Below, piece by piece: positions 17,248 through 26,644 of a stretch of DNA of 52,216 nucleotides. The notes under the pieces were generated by a model, which was not told where the DNA came from, made no database searches, and saw only the letters and a program-made list of their open reading frames with translations. Source of the DNA: Bacteroidales bacterium (GTDB lineage Bacteria > Bacteroidota > Bacteroidia > Bacteroidales > VadinHA17). A program made the translations under genes and the position numbers. Each line of letters opens with the position of its first letter. Positions within the stretch are counted from its first letter, which is position 1. The stretch spans positions 1-52,216 of the forward strand of contig JAUVKT010000007.1 in the NCBI GenBank assembly GCA_030596125.1, in the 5' to 3' direction.

Positions 17248-17415
17248 GGCTTAAGGCGTAGGGCGAAAGGCAAATGTCAGATGTCAAATGTCAAAAGCTG
17301 TAGGGTGTAGGGCTTAAGGCGTAAGGCGAATGTCCCTGAACCTGATACCCAGAACCCGGAACCTGGTACCCGGTACCCGGTACCTGATATCCCTGCCGGC
17401 AGGCGGCACCCGGTA
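17248..17415. repeat. Tandem degenerate repeats between convergent vorC and nadD
   Basis: Three word families follow each other: GGCGTAGGGC/GGCTTAAGGC (17248-17330), AAATGTCAGATGTC (17270-17295), and (C)CCGGTACC/GGAACCTG (17340-17415). A perfect palindrome CCTGCCGGCAGG stands at 17392-17403. The composition is markedly richer in G and C than the flanking genes. No coding frame is convincing. Confidence 0.65.
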
Positions 17416-17431
17416 CCCAATTTTACCTGGG

Positions 17432-18022
17432 TTATTCGAAGAAGTGCATCTCAATAATATACTGCCATACTCCGGGAGGAAGAAAGTGTCTGATGTCTTT
17501 CTTTAGCTTAATTGATTCCCTGATAAAGGTCCCGGAAATTTCTATCAGGGGTGCATTAACTACGGTAATATCAGCAAGTGAAAGTATCTTATTAAGTTCA
17601 GGTATATTTTGAATATCAGTTTCCTTTCTGGGATAAACATAAAGTGGGAATCTTTTTACTAATTGTACTGCATTTTTCCATTTATGAAGTGATAAAAGGT
17701 TATCTCCACCCATGATCAGGGAAAAATCAAAAGAAGGAAATTTCTCAACAAGGTAGGTCAGGGTGTCAATAGTATATGAGGGTTTTGGAAGTTTTGTCTC
17801 GATATCTGAGATACGAAACCGGTCTTCTTTCTCAATTGCTATTTCAACCAGCCTTATCCGGTGATGATCATTAAGTAGTGTTTTTTTTTTCTTTAGCGGG
17901 TTGTGCGGACTCACTACGAACCATATCTCATCCAGGTCGGAATATTCGACAATATAGTTAGCTATTGCCATATGTCCGACATGGATTGGATTGAATGATC
18001 CGAAGTAAAGACCTGTTTTCAT
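17432..18022 (-). CDS. nadD: Nicotinate-nucleotide adenylyltransferase
   Basis: A 196-residue nucleotidyltransferase. The GSFNPIHVGH motif near the N-terminus binds the adenylate and ISGTFIRES near the C-terminus is the matching signature. It joins nicotinate mononucleotide and ATP to make deamido-NAD. The ATG at 18022 is preferred to the in-frame TTG at 18028, which abuts the gmk stop. Codons for four lysines give a run of ten A (T run at 17881-17890 on the plus strand), a slippage-prone tract. It is the last gene of the yicC-gmk-nadD run, a common Bacteroidota order. Confidence 0.93.
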   Translation of the reverse strand: MKTGLYFGSFNPIHVGHMAIANYIVEYSDLDEIWFVVSPHNPLKKKKTLLNDHHRIRLVEIAIEKEDRFRISDIETKLPKPSYTIDTLTYLVEKFPSFDFSLIMGGDNLLSLHKWKNAVQLVKRFPLYVYPRKETDIQNIPELNKILSLADITVVNAPLIEISGTFIRESIKLKKDIRHFLPPGVWQYIIEMHFFE

Positions 18023-18028
18023 TATCAA

Positions 18029-18598
18029 TCAGATTTCTAAAAAGTCTTTTATATGATCTTCAGCCAGTTTACAGGCTTTATCAAGTTCATCATTTATTAT
18101 AATATAGTCGAACCGGTTTTTTGCTTCAAGCTCATGTGTAGCTTTGGCAACTCTCATTTTTATGCTTTCAGGGCTATCGGTGCCTCGATTTATTAGTCTC
18201 TCTTCCAATATCTTTATTGAAGGTGACATAATAAAAATGGCTGCTGCCCTCTCTTCAAAAATTTTCTTGAGATTTAATCCCCCTGCAACATCCACATCAA
18301 AAACCACATTATTTCCCTTTTCCCATATTCTATTGAGTTCGCTTTTTAGTGTTCCGTAAAAATGATCTTTATAAACTTCCTCCCATTCAACAAATTCGTC
18401 ATTGGCTATTCTTTGTTTAAACTCCCCTGCAGAAATAAAATAGTAATCCTTCCCGTTAATTTCTGTACCTCGTTGTTTTCTGCTGGTAGCAGATATCGAG
18501 AATTCGAGAGAAAGGTTTTTTTCAAGCAGATAGTTTACGATGCTGCTTTTACCAGAACCTGACGGGGCTGAAAATATTAGTAATTTTCCTTTTGGCAT
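18029..18598 (-). CDS. gmk: Guanylate kinase
   Basis: A 189-residue kinase that phosphorylates GMP to GDP. The P-loop SAPSGSGKSS lies at the N-terminus, followed by the GMP-binding segment SATSRKQRGTE and a conserved DYYF. ATG 18598 is chosen over the in-frame TTG 18607. It sits 12 bases downstream of yicC and its stop is six bases before the nadD ATG, so the three are cotranscribed. Confidence 0.95.
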   Translation of the reverse strand: MPKGKLLIFSAPSGSGKSSIVNYLLEKNLSLEFSISATSRKQRGTEINGKDYYFISAGEFKQRIANDEFVEWEEVYKDHFYGTLKSELNRIWEKGNNVVFDVDVAGGLNLKKIFEERAAAIFIMSPSIKILEERLINRGTDSPESIKMRVAKATHELEAKNRFDYIIINDELDKACKLAEDHIKDFLEI

Positions 18599-18610
18599 AA
18601 AGGTCAAAGA

Positions 18611-19483
18611 TTATAATATATTGAGTACCTGTTCCTTTATCTTCTCTAATTCGTCTTTCATTTTCACAACTATCTTTTGAATAGTAGCATCATTTGCCTT
18701 AGATCCGATAGTGTTTATCTCCCGTCCGATCTCCTGTGATATAAACCCCAGTTTTTTACCATTTGAGTTACCGGCATTGATGGTCTCGAGAAAATAATCG
18801 CAATGTTTTTTCAGACGTACTTTTTCTTCATTAAGGTCGAGTTTTTCAAGATAGAAAATCAATTCCTGCTCAAAGCGATTCATATCTATGTTCTGATTCG
18901 GTATCGAGTTAAGATTGTTAACCAATTTTTCCCTTAGGGTTACAATACGTTGTTTCTCATGTGGTTCAATATCATCCAGAAAAGACATAATATTTGTAAT
19001 TCTGGTCAATATATCAGTTTCCATGGCTTTCCCTTCTTCTTTTCTGTAGTCATCAATCATTCTGATAGCATCTTTTATAAGATCCTGTAGAATTTTCCAT
19101 TCCTTTTCAGATAATTTCTCTTTTTCTGTTCGCAGAGTATCTGGCAGTCGCATAATAACAGGAAGCAACTGGTCAGGTGAGTCGATATATAATTCACCGG
19201 CTATGTCATTTAGTTGCCTGTAATAATTTTTTACAACAGATTTATTAATTACAGGGACGTTTTGGTCCTCAAGAATATCTACAAAGATAAACAGGTCAAT
19301 CTTTCCCCGTTCGAGCTCTCTGCTAAGAATATTACGGAGTTCTATCTCCTTTTCTTTATATACCCATGGTATCCTTGCATTAATATCTGTCTGCTTGCTG
19401 TTAAGTGATCGTATCTCGACTGAGATATTTTTCCCGGAGGTCTCAACTATTGCCTTGCCGAAGCCGGTCATTGAACGAATCAT
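18611..19483 (-). CDS. yicC: YicC family endoribonuclease-like protein
   Basis: A 290-residue protein of normal family length. It begins with the signature MIRSMTGFGKA, continues with EIRSLNSKQTDI, and ends with the conserved RE(I)NT-x-GSKA segment (REINTIGSKAND). The family is implicated in RNA turnover in Escherichia coli. It heads the yicC-gmk-nadD operon. Confidence 0.92.
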   Translation of the reverse strand: MIRSMTGFGKAIVETSGKNISVEIRSLNSKQTDINARIPWVYKEKEIELRNILSRELERGKIDLFIFVDILEDQNVPVINKSVVKNYYRQLNDIAGELYIDSPDQLLPVIMRLPDTLRTEKEKLSEKEWKILQDLIKDAIRMIDDYRKEEGKAMETDILTRITNIMSFLDDIEPHEKQRIVTLREKLVNNLNSIPNQNIDMNRFEQELIFYLEKLDLNEEKVRLKKHCDYFLETINAGNSNGKKLGFISQEIGREINTIGSKANDATIQKIVVKMKDELEKIKEQVLNIL

Positions 19484-19535
19484 ATTATGAAATTTTATTA
19501 TAGAACAAATGTATAAAAAAAGGAGACAATCATCT

Positions 19536-20879
19536 TTACTGTGGTTTAACGATTACCTTTCTTTTCCACCTGCCGGTTGAATAGTAGATCCATGCAAGAA
19601 TAAGCCCGACAGCCCATCCAAGTGGGAACGACCACCATATACCTTCTTCACTGCCTAACTTCTCTGAGAGAAACCAGGCAAATGGTATCCTTACAACCCA
19701 GAGTGACAAAAGGGTAATAAACATGGGAACAAGTGTATCCCCAGCACCTCTCATTACCCCCGTAAAAATAAACATCAGGGCAAACAGAATATAGAACAGA
19801 CTCACAATGGTCAGATATTTACTTCCGATCATGATTACTGCATCATCATTTGTAAAGGCACGCATAAAAAATGGTCCTAAAAACACAATTATGGCAGTTG
19901 TTGCAAGAGTAATAATTAGTGTAATAGTAACAGTTGCCAATAATCCTGATCTTACCCTGTCGGGTTTGTTTGCACCCAGATTCTGACCCACAAATGTTGC
20001 CAGGGCTTGTGCCAGTATCATTGCCGGGATAGTGGCTATTGCATCAAGACGGCTGGCAACTGAAAAGGCTGCAATAACATCAGTTCCGAATGAGTTAACT
20101 ATACCCATAATGGTCATAATTCCCAGGGCAACAAATGTATGCTGAAAACCGGTAGGCAGACCTATCTTATAACTCTGTTTGAAGATGAGCCTGTCGAAGG
20201 TGAGTCTCCTGGTAAATGATAAATTAATCAGTTCATGCCGTTTGTTGAGATATATTATTGCAGTTAAGAATGCTCCTCCCTGAGAGAGGATAGTGGCGAG
20301 TGCCACGCCGTCTACTCCCATCTTAAATACAATGACAAACAGAAGGTCTAGAATAATATTCGTTACAGTAGAGATTATTAAAAAATATAAGGGCGTTTTT
20401 GAATCACCCAATCCTCTTAATATACCACTGGTCCCGTTAAACCCAAAAAACCCTATCATACCAAGCAGGTAAATATTAAGATAGGTAAGTGCCTGTGGCA
20501 TTATCTCATCAGGCAGATTGAGAAGTCTGAATATGCTTTTACTGAATATAATGCCTGCTACTGTTGTGAAAATTGATGCGAAGAACAGGGTAATATACAT
20601 CGTGTCTATTGCCCTCCGTACACTTTTGAAATCTTTGGCTCCGAAATACTGGGATATAATGATATTTATTCCCATTACGAGACCTATGATCATTGAGATC
20701 AGCACAAAAATAACAGGGAATGATGCTCCAACTGCTGCGAGAGCCTCCTTACCAAGAAAATTACCTACAATAATACTGTCGACAATATTATATAACTGCT
20801 GAAAAAGACTGCCTGCCAGCATTGGTAATGCAAACTGGAGAATCAGTTTTCTTTCGTTGCCGACAGTCATATCTTTCAT
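19536..20879 (-). CDS. MATE family efflux transporter
   Basis: A 447-residue membrane protein with twelve predicted helices in two homologous halves, each opening with the pattern of a helix after a P-M-L-A-G or P-T-G-F-Q motif. The segments LFQQLYNIVDSIIVGNFLG and AAFSVASRLDAIA are typical of the NorM/DinF-like branch. It is expected to export cationic drugs or metabolites with sodium or proton exchange; the substrate is unknown. It sits 60 bases downstream of tnaA on the same strand and might be read with it, though no functional link is implied by the sequence. Confidence 0.9.
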   Translation of the reverse strand: MKDMTVGNERKLILQFALPMLAGSLFQQLYNIVDSIIVGNFLGKEALAAVGASFPVIFVLISMIIGLVMGINIIISQYFGAKDFKSVRRAIDTMYITLFFASIFTTVAGIIFSKSIFRLLNLPDEIMPQALTYLNIYLLGMIGFFGFNGTSGILRGLGDSKTPLYFLIISTVTNIILDLLFVIVFKMGVDGVALATILSQGGAFLTAIIYLNKRHELINLSFTRRLTFDRLIFKQSYKIGLPTGFQHTFVALGIMTIMGIVNSFGTDVIAAFSVASRLDAIATIPAMILAQALATFVGQNLGANKPDRVRSGLLATVTITLIITLATTAIIVFLGPFFMRAFTNDDAVIMIGSKYLTIVSLFYILFALMFIFTGVMRGAGDTLVPMFITLLSLWVVRIPFAWFLSEKLGSEEGIWWSFPLGWAVGLILAWIYYSTGRWKRKVIVKPQ

Positions 20880-20940
20880 AGTGCAGGTCTAAAATGCGAA
20901 CAGCAAATGAAGCGAAATAATGGGTATAAACAAAATAATA

Positions 20941-22317
20941 TTAAACCCGGTCCAGTATAGCAGTGAAGTGCCTTAGAATAGGTGCTTCTTCAACTATTTT
21001 AATACCTCTTTTGATATTGTCCCTCTTCTCATAAACATTCCTGAGAGCTGCAGCAACATAATCCATATGGTTATCACTATAGACACGGCGGGGAATTGCA
21101 AGTCTTACCAGCTCAAGGGATGGAAACCTGTTCTTCCTGGTTACAGGATCCCTGTCGGCCATAATAGCTCCAATTTCAATTCCTCTGATACCGGCCTCCA
21201 GGTAGAGCTCAACAGCCAAAAGTTGTGCTGGAAATTCTTCCCTGTTAATGTGGGGATAAAATTCAAGAGCGTTAACGAAAACAGCATGTCCTCCTACCGG
21301 TTCCTGAATAGGTATGCCGTACTCCCGGAGCTTTGACCCCAGGTACCCTACCTGCCTGATCCTTGACTCGAGATAGTGGAAATCTGTACCGTCATAAAGT
21401 CCCTGGGCAAGGGCATTCATATCTCGTCCTGTCATTCCACCATATGTAATAAAACCCTCAAATATTATGTTGAAAGTAGTTGCCTCCTTGTATATTGATT
21501 CGTCTTTCAGAGCAATAAAACCACCCATATTAACAATGGCATCCTTCTTTGAGCTCATAGTCATACCATCGGCATATGAGAATACTTCCCTAACAATCTC
21601 CCTGATCGATTTGTCTGCATAACCTTCCTCACGGGTTTTAATAAAGTATGCATTTTCGGCAAACCTGGCAGAATCGAGAATAAGCCTGGTTCCATATCTG
21701 TTTGCAAGATCAGCTGTTTTTCGTATGTTTTCCATACTAACCGGCTGACCACCGGCTGTGTTGTTTGTCAGGGTAAGTATTATAAAAGGAATATTTTCTA
21801 CAGGATTATCGTTAAGCACCTTTTCCAGCTTTTCCAGATCAACGTTACCTTTGAAGGGAACTACAGCCCTGGTATCACTTGCTATATCACAGGTGCAATC
21901 AACGGCAGTGGCCTTACGGTATTCAATATGCCCTTTGGTTGTATCAAAATGCGAATTGCCTGGTATAATATCACCCTTTTTAACAAGTACTGAAAAAAGC
22001 ACATTCTCGGCTGCTCTTCCCTGGTGAGTAGGAAGGAAATATTCGAACCCCGTAATCTCATTTATCGCTGATTTTAGTTTATAATATGATGATGCTCCGG
22101 CATAACTTTCGTCACCCATCATCATCTCCGACCATTGTGCATTACTCATAGCACCTGTGCCAGAGTCAGTTAGAAGGTCAATAAATACATCTTGAGATCT
22201 GAGGTTAAAAAGATTGTACCCGGCTTCTGATATCCATTTTTCTCTCTCCGGCCGTGTACTAAAGTGTATTGGTTCAACCATTTTTGTCTTAAATGGTTCT
22301 GCATATGGTAAAGTCAT
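20941..22317 (-). CDS. tnaA: Tryptophanase (tryptophan indole-lyase)
   Basis: A 458-residue PLP enzyme of the beta-eliminating lyase family. PTHQGRAAE is the substrate-side loop, NNTAGGQPVS and DSARFAENAYF frame the cofactor, and the Schiff-base lysine is K258 in SSKKDA. Tryptophanase and tyrosine phenol-lyase differ at two spots: here the loop reads HFDTT (D125, as in tryptophanase, not TTT), and GIEIGA replaces the SMERG arginine of tyrosine phenol-lyase. I therefore call tryptophanase, making indole, pyruvate and ammonia. No TnaC-like leader peptide with a tryptophan codon is visible upstream, so regulation differs from enteric bacteria. Confidence 0.88.
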   Translation of the reverse strand: MTLPYAEPFKTKMVEPIHFSTRPEREKWISEAGYNLFNLRSQDVFIDLLTDSGTGAMSNAQWSEMMMGDESYAGASSYYKLKSAINEITGFEYFLPTHQGRAAENVLFSVLVKKGDIIPGNSHFDTTKGHIEYRKATAVDCTCDIASDTRAVVPFKGNVDLEKLEKVLNDNPVENIPFIILTLTNNTAGGQPVSMENIRKTADLANRYGTRLILDSARFAENAYFIKTREEGYADKSIREIVREVFSYADGMTMSSKKDAIVNMGGFIALKDESIYKEATTFNIIFEGFITYGGMTGRDMNALAQGLYDGTDFHYLESRIRQVGYLGSKLREYGIPIQEPVGGHAVFVNALEFYPHINREEFPAQLLAVELYLEAGIRGIEIGAIMADRDPVTRKNRFPSLELVRLAIPRRVYSDNHMDYVAAALRNVYEKRDNIKRGIKIVEEAPILRHFTAILDRV

Positions 22318-22367
22318 AATATTTTTTAATTATAGAAAAAACAGATAGAAGAATAGATAATGAGATA

Positions 22368-22384
22368 GTTAGATGCTATCTAAC
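22368..22384 (-). promoter_or_regulatory. Short perfect hairpin upstream of tnaA
   Basis: GTTAGAT-GCT-ATCTAAC is a 7-bp inverted repeat with a three-base loop, 50 bases upstream of the tnaA start in the 226-base divergent spacer. It might be an operator or an RNA hairpin; nothing else decides this. Confidence 0.3.
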
Positions 22385-22543
22385 CAGACTTAGAAATGAT
22401 ATGAATCCCGGTTTTTCAGGTTCCGGCATACATCTTTAAATCGAAATAACGTTATATAGAATAAATGCATTAATTTTGGCATTGCTTTTGCAAAAATATA
22501 TCAGTTTATTTTAATTTTCAAGTTAAACCGACCAAAAATAAAG

Positions 22544-24370
22544 ATGTTTAGTTACAAGTGTATATTGACAAGGATAATATTAATCTTTTCTCTGATTATC
22601 ATTACCATTTCTACAACAACCGGCCAGGAAAATTTGTTTACTGATAGCCTGAAAGTTAAACATGATACATTGACAGGCCATGAGGTTATTGATTCAATAT
22701 TAGTTTTTAACGGTCATAATATTGAGTTTAACATTCAGGAGGCTATAGAATATATATCTCACTGGTATTCATCCGATTTGTGGAACAGACCGGATGATCC
22801 CCTGAGACATACAATGGGAAGGTTGTTGTTTGAAGCAACAAATGACCCACTCTTTAGAGCAGAATGGTATCTTGATAGTTTAGACTATGAACAGATTAAG
22901 ATTCCGGAAACCAGTTTTTATAACTGGGATACACTGCATATATATCTACCCCAAAGGGATTCTTTAACCCCGGGTATTGTAACAGATTCACTTATATCAA
23001 CTCCTGATTCGGCTATTGTTATGTCTTCAGATACCCTGTTTACCCAACAGATAAATGATTCATTAATAGTATCCGGGAAAAGCATCGATATAAGCAGTAC
23101 TTACAGAGACAGTATTGTCCTTGTTATTTCAGATACATTAAGGGAAGTTATAAGCTCAAATCCCGCTTTTCCTTTCATACATTATAATTATCCCATGACA
23201 GGTGATTCAATAAAGGCAGCTCTTGATTTAGTTAGTGACCATGTGGCTTTAAAAGATTCATCGCTTGTATTCTTTGCAGGATCAGGGAATTCAGTTCCTG
23301 TATGGTTAAGTAATATGCCTGGCAGGATGTACAGGTTATGGCTAAAAAATGAGTGGGATGAGGATGTCTCGATCTGGATTGGCAGTCTGTCAAGGGATTC
23401 TGTGAGTATAATTGTCGAAAGAGGCATTCGCTTCAGACGACCAGGTAAGGAGACCAATATTTCGGATGTAAAAATAAATATTCAAACAGTTGACAACTCA
23501 AAGCTGGCAGATCTGAAGAAAATTGATATTAAACCACAATACTGGAAGTTTTTGTCAGAAGCCAATTTTGTTTTTAACCAGGCAATAATTAAGAACTGGT
23601 CAAAAGGGGGTGAAAACAATATCTCCACACTTCTTGATGTTACCGGAAGAGCCAAATATACGAATAAGGAGAAAAAGATGACATGGAGCAGTATTGGAAG
23701 GCTGAAGCATGGCTTGATCATGACTACGGAGTATGGAGTTAGAAGAAACATTGACCTTATTGATATTTCATCAAAATTCAACAACAAGGCATTCGGAAAG
23801 TTTGATTTCAGTTCAACAATGATATTTAAAACCCAGCTTGCAAAAGGTTATAAATACCCTGATACTATTCCTGTTTCAAAATTCTTTAACCCGGCAACAC
23901 TTACTATAGGTCTTGGTCTTGATTATAAACCAAATAAAAACACTTCCATTAACTTCGCACCACTATCCTATAAAGGAACCTATGTTCTTGATACAGTTAA
24001 TATTGATCAGACAAAACATGGTCTCTCGGCTGATCAGCGATCAAAGCATGAGCCTGGGATGAGTGTCCAGGTTAATCATAAACTCACTTTATGGAAAACT
24101 ATTAAAGTTGTTAATGAGGTAAGGCTATTTACCAACTATATCCACAATCCTCTTAATGTTGATATTGACTGGGAGATGATTGCCACTGCCAAATTGAACT
24201 GGTTTACCGATATCAGGCTTAATACTCATCTTATTTATGATGATGATACCCTTATCCCTGTGTTTGATGATGATGGCGAACCTGTTCTCAGGCCTGATGG
24301 TAACCAGAAGAAGTCTCCCATGATACAGTTCAAGGAAGTAATAGGCCTTTCGGTAATATTCAGATTTTAA
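22544..24370 (+). CDS. DUF3078 domain outer-membrane protein
   Basis: A 608-residue protein with an N-terminal signal sequence (residues about 1-27, ending TTGQ). The first half is rich in serine, threonine and aspartate and has no recognised fold. The second half, from ANFVFNQAIIKNWSKGG onward, is the DUF3078 domain: alternating beta strands with the NWS-x-GG motif and a terminal phenylalanine (VIFRF), the sign of an outer-membrane beta barrel. Function of the family is unknown. It is divergent from tnaA and convergent with the GNAT gene at 24397. Confidence 0.8.
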   Translation: MFSYKCILTRIILIFSLIIITISTTTGQENLFTDSLKVKHDTLTGHEVIDSILVFNGHNIEFNIQEAIEYISHWYSSDLWNRPDDPLRHTMGRLLFEATNDPLFRAEWYLDSLDYEQIKIPETSFYNWDTLHIYLPQRDSLTPGIVTDSLISTPDSAIVMSSDTLFTQQINDSLIVSGKSIDISSTYRDSIVLVISDTLREVISSNPAFPFIHYNYPMTGDSIKAALDLVSDHVALKDSSLVFFAGSGNSVPVWLSNMPGRMYRLWLKNEWDEDVSIWIGSLSRDSVSIIVERGIRFRRPGKETNISDVKINIQTVDNSKLADLKKIDIKPQYWKFLSEANFVFNQAIIKNWSKGGENNISTLLDVTGRAKYTNKEKKMTWSSIGRLKHGLIMTTEYGVRRNIDLIDISSKFNNKAFGKFDFSSTMIFKTQLAKGYKYPDTIPVSKFFNPATLTIGLGLDYKPNKNTSINFAPLSYKGTYVLDTVNIDQTKHGLSADQRSKHEPGMSVQVNHKLTLWKTIKVVNEVRLFTNYIHNPLNVDIDWEMIATAKLNWFTDIRLNTHLIYDDDTLIPVFDDDGEPVLRPDGNQKKSPMIQFKEVIGLSVIFRF

Positions 24371-24396
24371 CCAGAATAATTTATGAACTAATCAGG

Positions 24397-25518
24397 CTAG
24401 AGTTCTTTTTTAAAGATCCTGAAAGTTTTTGCAATTTTTCCGTTAATTCGTTCATACTCTGCACGCATCCTTTTATTATGCTCCAATATTAGGTGGCTAT
24501 CGAGAGTAATCATATGGCTGTTAGTAGCTGATTCAAGTATCTTACCTCCCATCAGGGCATCAAGCCCCTGGCCACGGTACTCCTCTTTAATTGCGCCCAG
24601 CAGCATTAAAAGATTGGTGCTTTTTCTTACTGATCTAAGGATAGATATAAAACCGAAAGGAAATAATCTGCCTTTTGCTCTTCTTAATCCGTCAGCAATA
24701 TCAGGCATAGCTATAACAAACCCTGCTATATCTCCATTTATACTTACCGCCTTAATGAAATTGGGATCAAGGACCGGAAGGTATCTTTTGGCAAAATCCT
24801 GTTTCTCCCTGTCTGTAAGTGGTACAAATCCGTAGATATGTGAATAGGTATCATTCATAACCTGCAGAACATCCAGGATGTATGGTTTTATCTCCTTTTT
24901 TGTTTTGAATTCAATAATACTGATGTCTTCTCTGTCAGATACTCTTTTAAATATTTTCTTATAAATCTCTGGTAGCTCTTTGGGAATTTTTGCAACATAT
25001 TCAACCAGATCAACCTCTTTTGTATAATCCTCTTTCTCAATCAGGCCGGCAAGATAGGGCGCATTATTGGGTGCTGACAGTACACCTGAATAATCAAAAC
25101 CTGTTAATTGAACGCCCTGAGGATCTTTGTCAGAAAAAGCAATTGGTCCGACTATCTTCTTCATTCCTTTATCTCTTGCCCAATTCTCAACAGATTTTAT
25201 TAATGCATGTGAAACTTCAGGATCATTTATTGTTTCAATAAAGCAGAACCGGCCATTTTTTTCATTCTTTATATCATTGTACCTGTTGTTTATCAGTCCC
25301 ATTATTCTGCCAACCGGCTTATCGTTTATGTAGGCCAGGAGTTGAATATGATCACAATAGGTAAATGATTTATTTTTTTTCGGATTAAAAATTATCCATT
25401 CGTCAGAGTAGAGGGGAGGAAGCCAGTTTTTATTGTTTCGATGAATCTTTTCAGGAAGAAAGATGAATTCTTTTAAATCCTTTATTGACTTAACCTCTTT
25501 TATCACAACGTTATACAT
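24397..25518 (-). CDS. GNAT-fold acetyltransferase-like protein
   Basis: A 373-residue protein of a family common in Bacteroidota. The N-terminal half has a GNAT-like beginning (VGRIMG strand, then a helix). The C-terminal half carries the acetyl-CoA pyrophosphate loop: AIKEEYRGQGLDALM near residues 308-322, matching Q/R-x-x-G-x-G/A. The substrate is not known. Two GNAT-like halves may be present. It is followed downstream by the convergent DUF3078 gene with a 26-base gap. Confidence 0.65.
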   Translation of the reverse strand: MYNVVIKEVKSIKDLKEFIFLPEKIHRNNKNWLPPLYSDEWIIFNPKKNKSFTYCDHIQLLAYINDKPVGRIMGLINNRYNDIKNEKNGRFCFIETINDPEVSHALIKSVENWARDKGMKKIVGPIAFSDKDPQGVQLTGFDYSGVLSAPNNAPYLAGLIEKEDYTKEVDLVEYVAKIPKELPEIYKKIFKRVSDREDISIIEFKTKKEIKPYILDVLQVMNDTYSHIYGFVPLTDREKQDFAKRYLPVLDPNFIKAVSINGDIAGFVIAMPDIADGLRRAKGRLFPFGFISILRSVRKSTNLLMLLGAIKEEYRGQGLDALMGGKILESATNSHMITLDSHLILEHNKRMRAEYERINGKIAKTFRIFKKEL

Positions 25519-25559
25519 ATTTCACTTTAATTATTTAAGAAGAAATGTACTGAATAAAA

Positions 25560-25698
25560 CCTGAAACCTGAAACCTGAACCGAGCCACGCCTTGGCGTGG
25601 CGAGCTCAACGACTGCAAGGAGTTAAACCCTGACGATCCGGCGCAGCCGGGTGTCAGGATCTTCGACCCGGAACCTGAAACCTGAAACCTCCCCCCCC
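25560..25698. repeat. Composite repeat: palindromic core inside ACCTGAAACCTGA tandem copies
   Basis: CCTGAAA units flank both sides (25560-25580 and 25673-25690). Between them lie a perfect hairpin GCCACGCC-TT-GGCGTGGC (about 25585-25602) and a nested one where CCTGAC and CCGGC pair with GCCGG and GTCAGG (about 25631-25656). A run of eight C (25691-25698) abuts the stop of the next gene. It is much richer in G and C than the neighbours and looks like a REP or mobile repeat. Confidence 0.65.
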
Positions 25699-26571
25699 TC
25701 AGGCAATATAGATATCTGCTATTGCAAATGCAACAAAGATGATACCGGCAAGACTGTTGAAGGTGGCAAATGCCATATTGATATTCTTTAGATCATCAGG
25801 TTTGACGATAATATGTTCCCAGATCAGCAATCCACCAAAAAACAGTGAACCTATATAATAAACCAGGGAGCTGCCGGTGATCAACCCGATTATGATTATC
25901 AGGGCAATAGAGATCATGTGCAGCATAAGAGAGATGATTGCTGCCATTTTTGCTCCTACAGAGGCGGGAATGGAGAAGAGACTGTTATCCCTGTCAAAGT
26001 TTATATCCTGCAACGAATAAATGATATCAAAACCACCCACCCAGGTTAATACAACTAACCCATACAGAACCGGCACAAGAGAAAACTCTCCTGTAACTGA
26101 GATATATGCTCCAACGGGTGCAAAGCTTAAGCCAAGTCCGAGTACAAGATGGCTGAGGGGGGTAAATCTTTTAGTATAGCTGTAGCCAAGGATCACCAGC
26201 AGGGCCACGGGTGATAATATCAGTGTCAGGATGTTTATAAACCCTGAAGTAATAATAAACAGAATGGCATTTACGATTACAAAGGTCAGTGCGGCAGCCG
26301 GACTGATAATACCTGCAGGTATCTCCCTTATTGCGGTACGTTTATTCAGCTTGTCAAATTTTTTATCTGCATAACGGTTAAATGCCATTGCAGTATTACG
26401 GGCTAAGATCATACATAGAATAACAAGCAGAAATATTTTAATACTGAAGGTGAAACCATCCTCATTAACTGCAATGAAAAATCCGAGAATCGCAAAGGGC
26501 ATTGCAAAGATCGTATGACTGAATTTTACAAGAGAAAAATATTTGGCTATTCTATTGATTAGTCCCTTCAT
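25699..26571 (-). CDS. UbiA-family prenyltransferase, probable MqnP-type menaquinone enzyme
   Basis: A 290-residue membrane protein with about nine helices. The two aspartate-rich magnesium-prenyl-diphosphate motifs of the UbiA family are present: N65-RYAD69-xxFD73 and YSLQDINFDRD in the second half. ATG 26571 is chosen; the frame can be extended to TTG 26622 but the added residues are not needed. The family attaches a polyprenyl chain to an aromatic ring. Because this genome encodes MqnA (41419-42180), I infer a role in the futalosine pathway, where such a protein is called MqnP; 4-hydroxybenzoate as substrate cannot be excluded. It is downstream of pheT by 73 bases. Confidence 0.8.
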   Translation of the reverse strand: MKGLINRIAKYFSLVKFSHTIFAMPFAILGFFIAVNEDGFTFSIKIFLLVILCMILARNTAMAFNRYADKKFDKLNKRTAIREIPAGIISPAAALTFVIVNAILFIITSGFINILTLILSPVALLVILGYSYTKRFTPLSHLVLGLGLSFAPVGAYISVTGEFSLVPVLYGLVVLTWVGGFDIIYSLQDINFDRDNSLFSIPASVGAKMAAIISLMLHMISIALIIIIGLITGSSLVYYIGSLFFGGLLIWEHIIVKPDDLKNINMAFATFNSLAGIIFVAFAIADIYIA

Positions 26572-26644
26572 TCTCAATAAAATTATTGTATAAACTGCAA
26601 TTCTCTTCCGTAAACGGAACAAAAACAGCTCTTTTTAAAAGCAT

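Noticed and set aside
17248-17415. CRISPR array
   Set aside because: Units are short, degenerate and directly tandem, without regular spacers, and no cas genes are near.
20941-22317. Tyrosine phenol-lyase instead of tryptophanase
   Set aside because: HFDTT and GIEIGA match tryptophanase at the two discriminating sites.
22318-22543. TnaC-type leader peptide upstream of tnaA
   Set aside because: The one short frame seen on the minus strand has no tryptophan codon.
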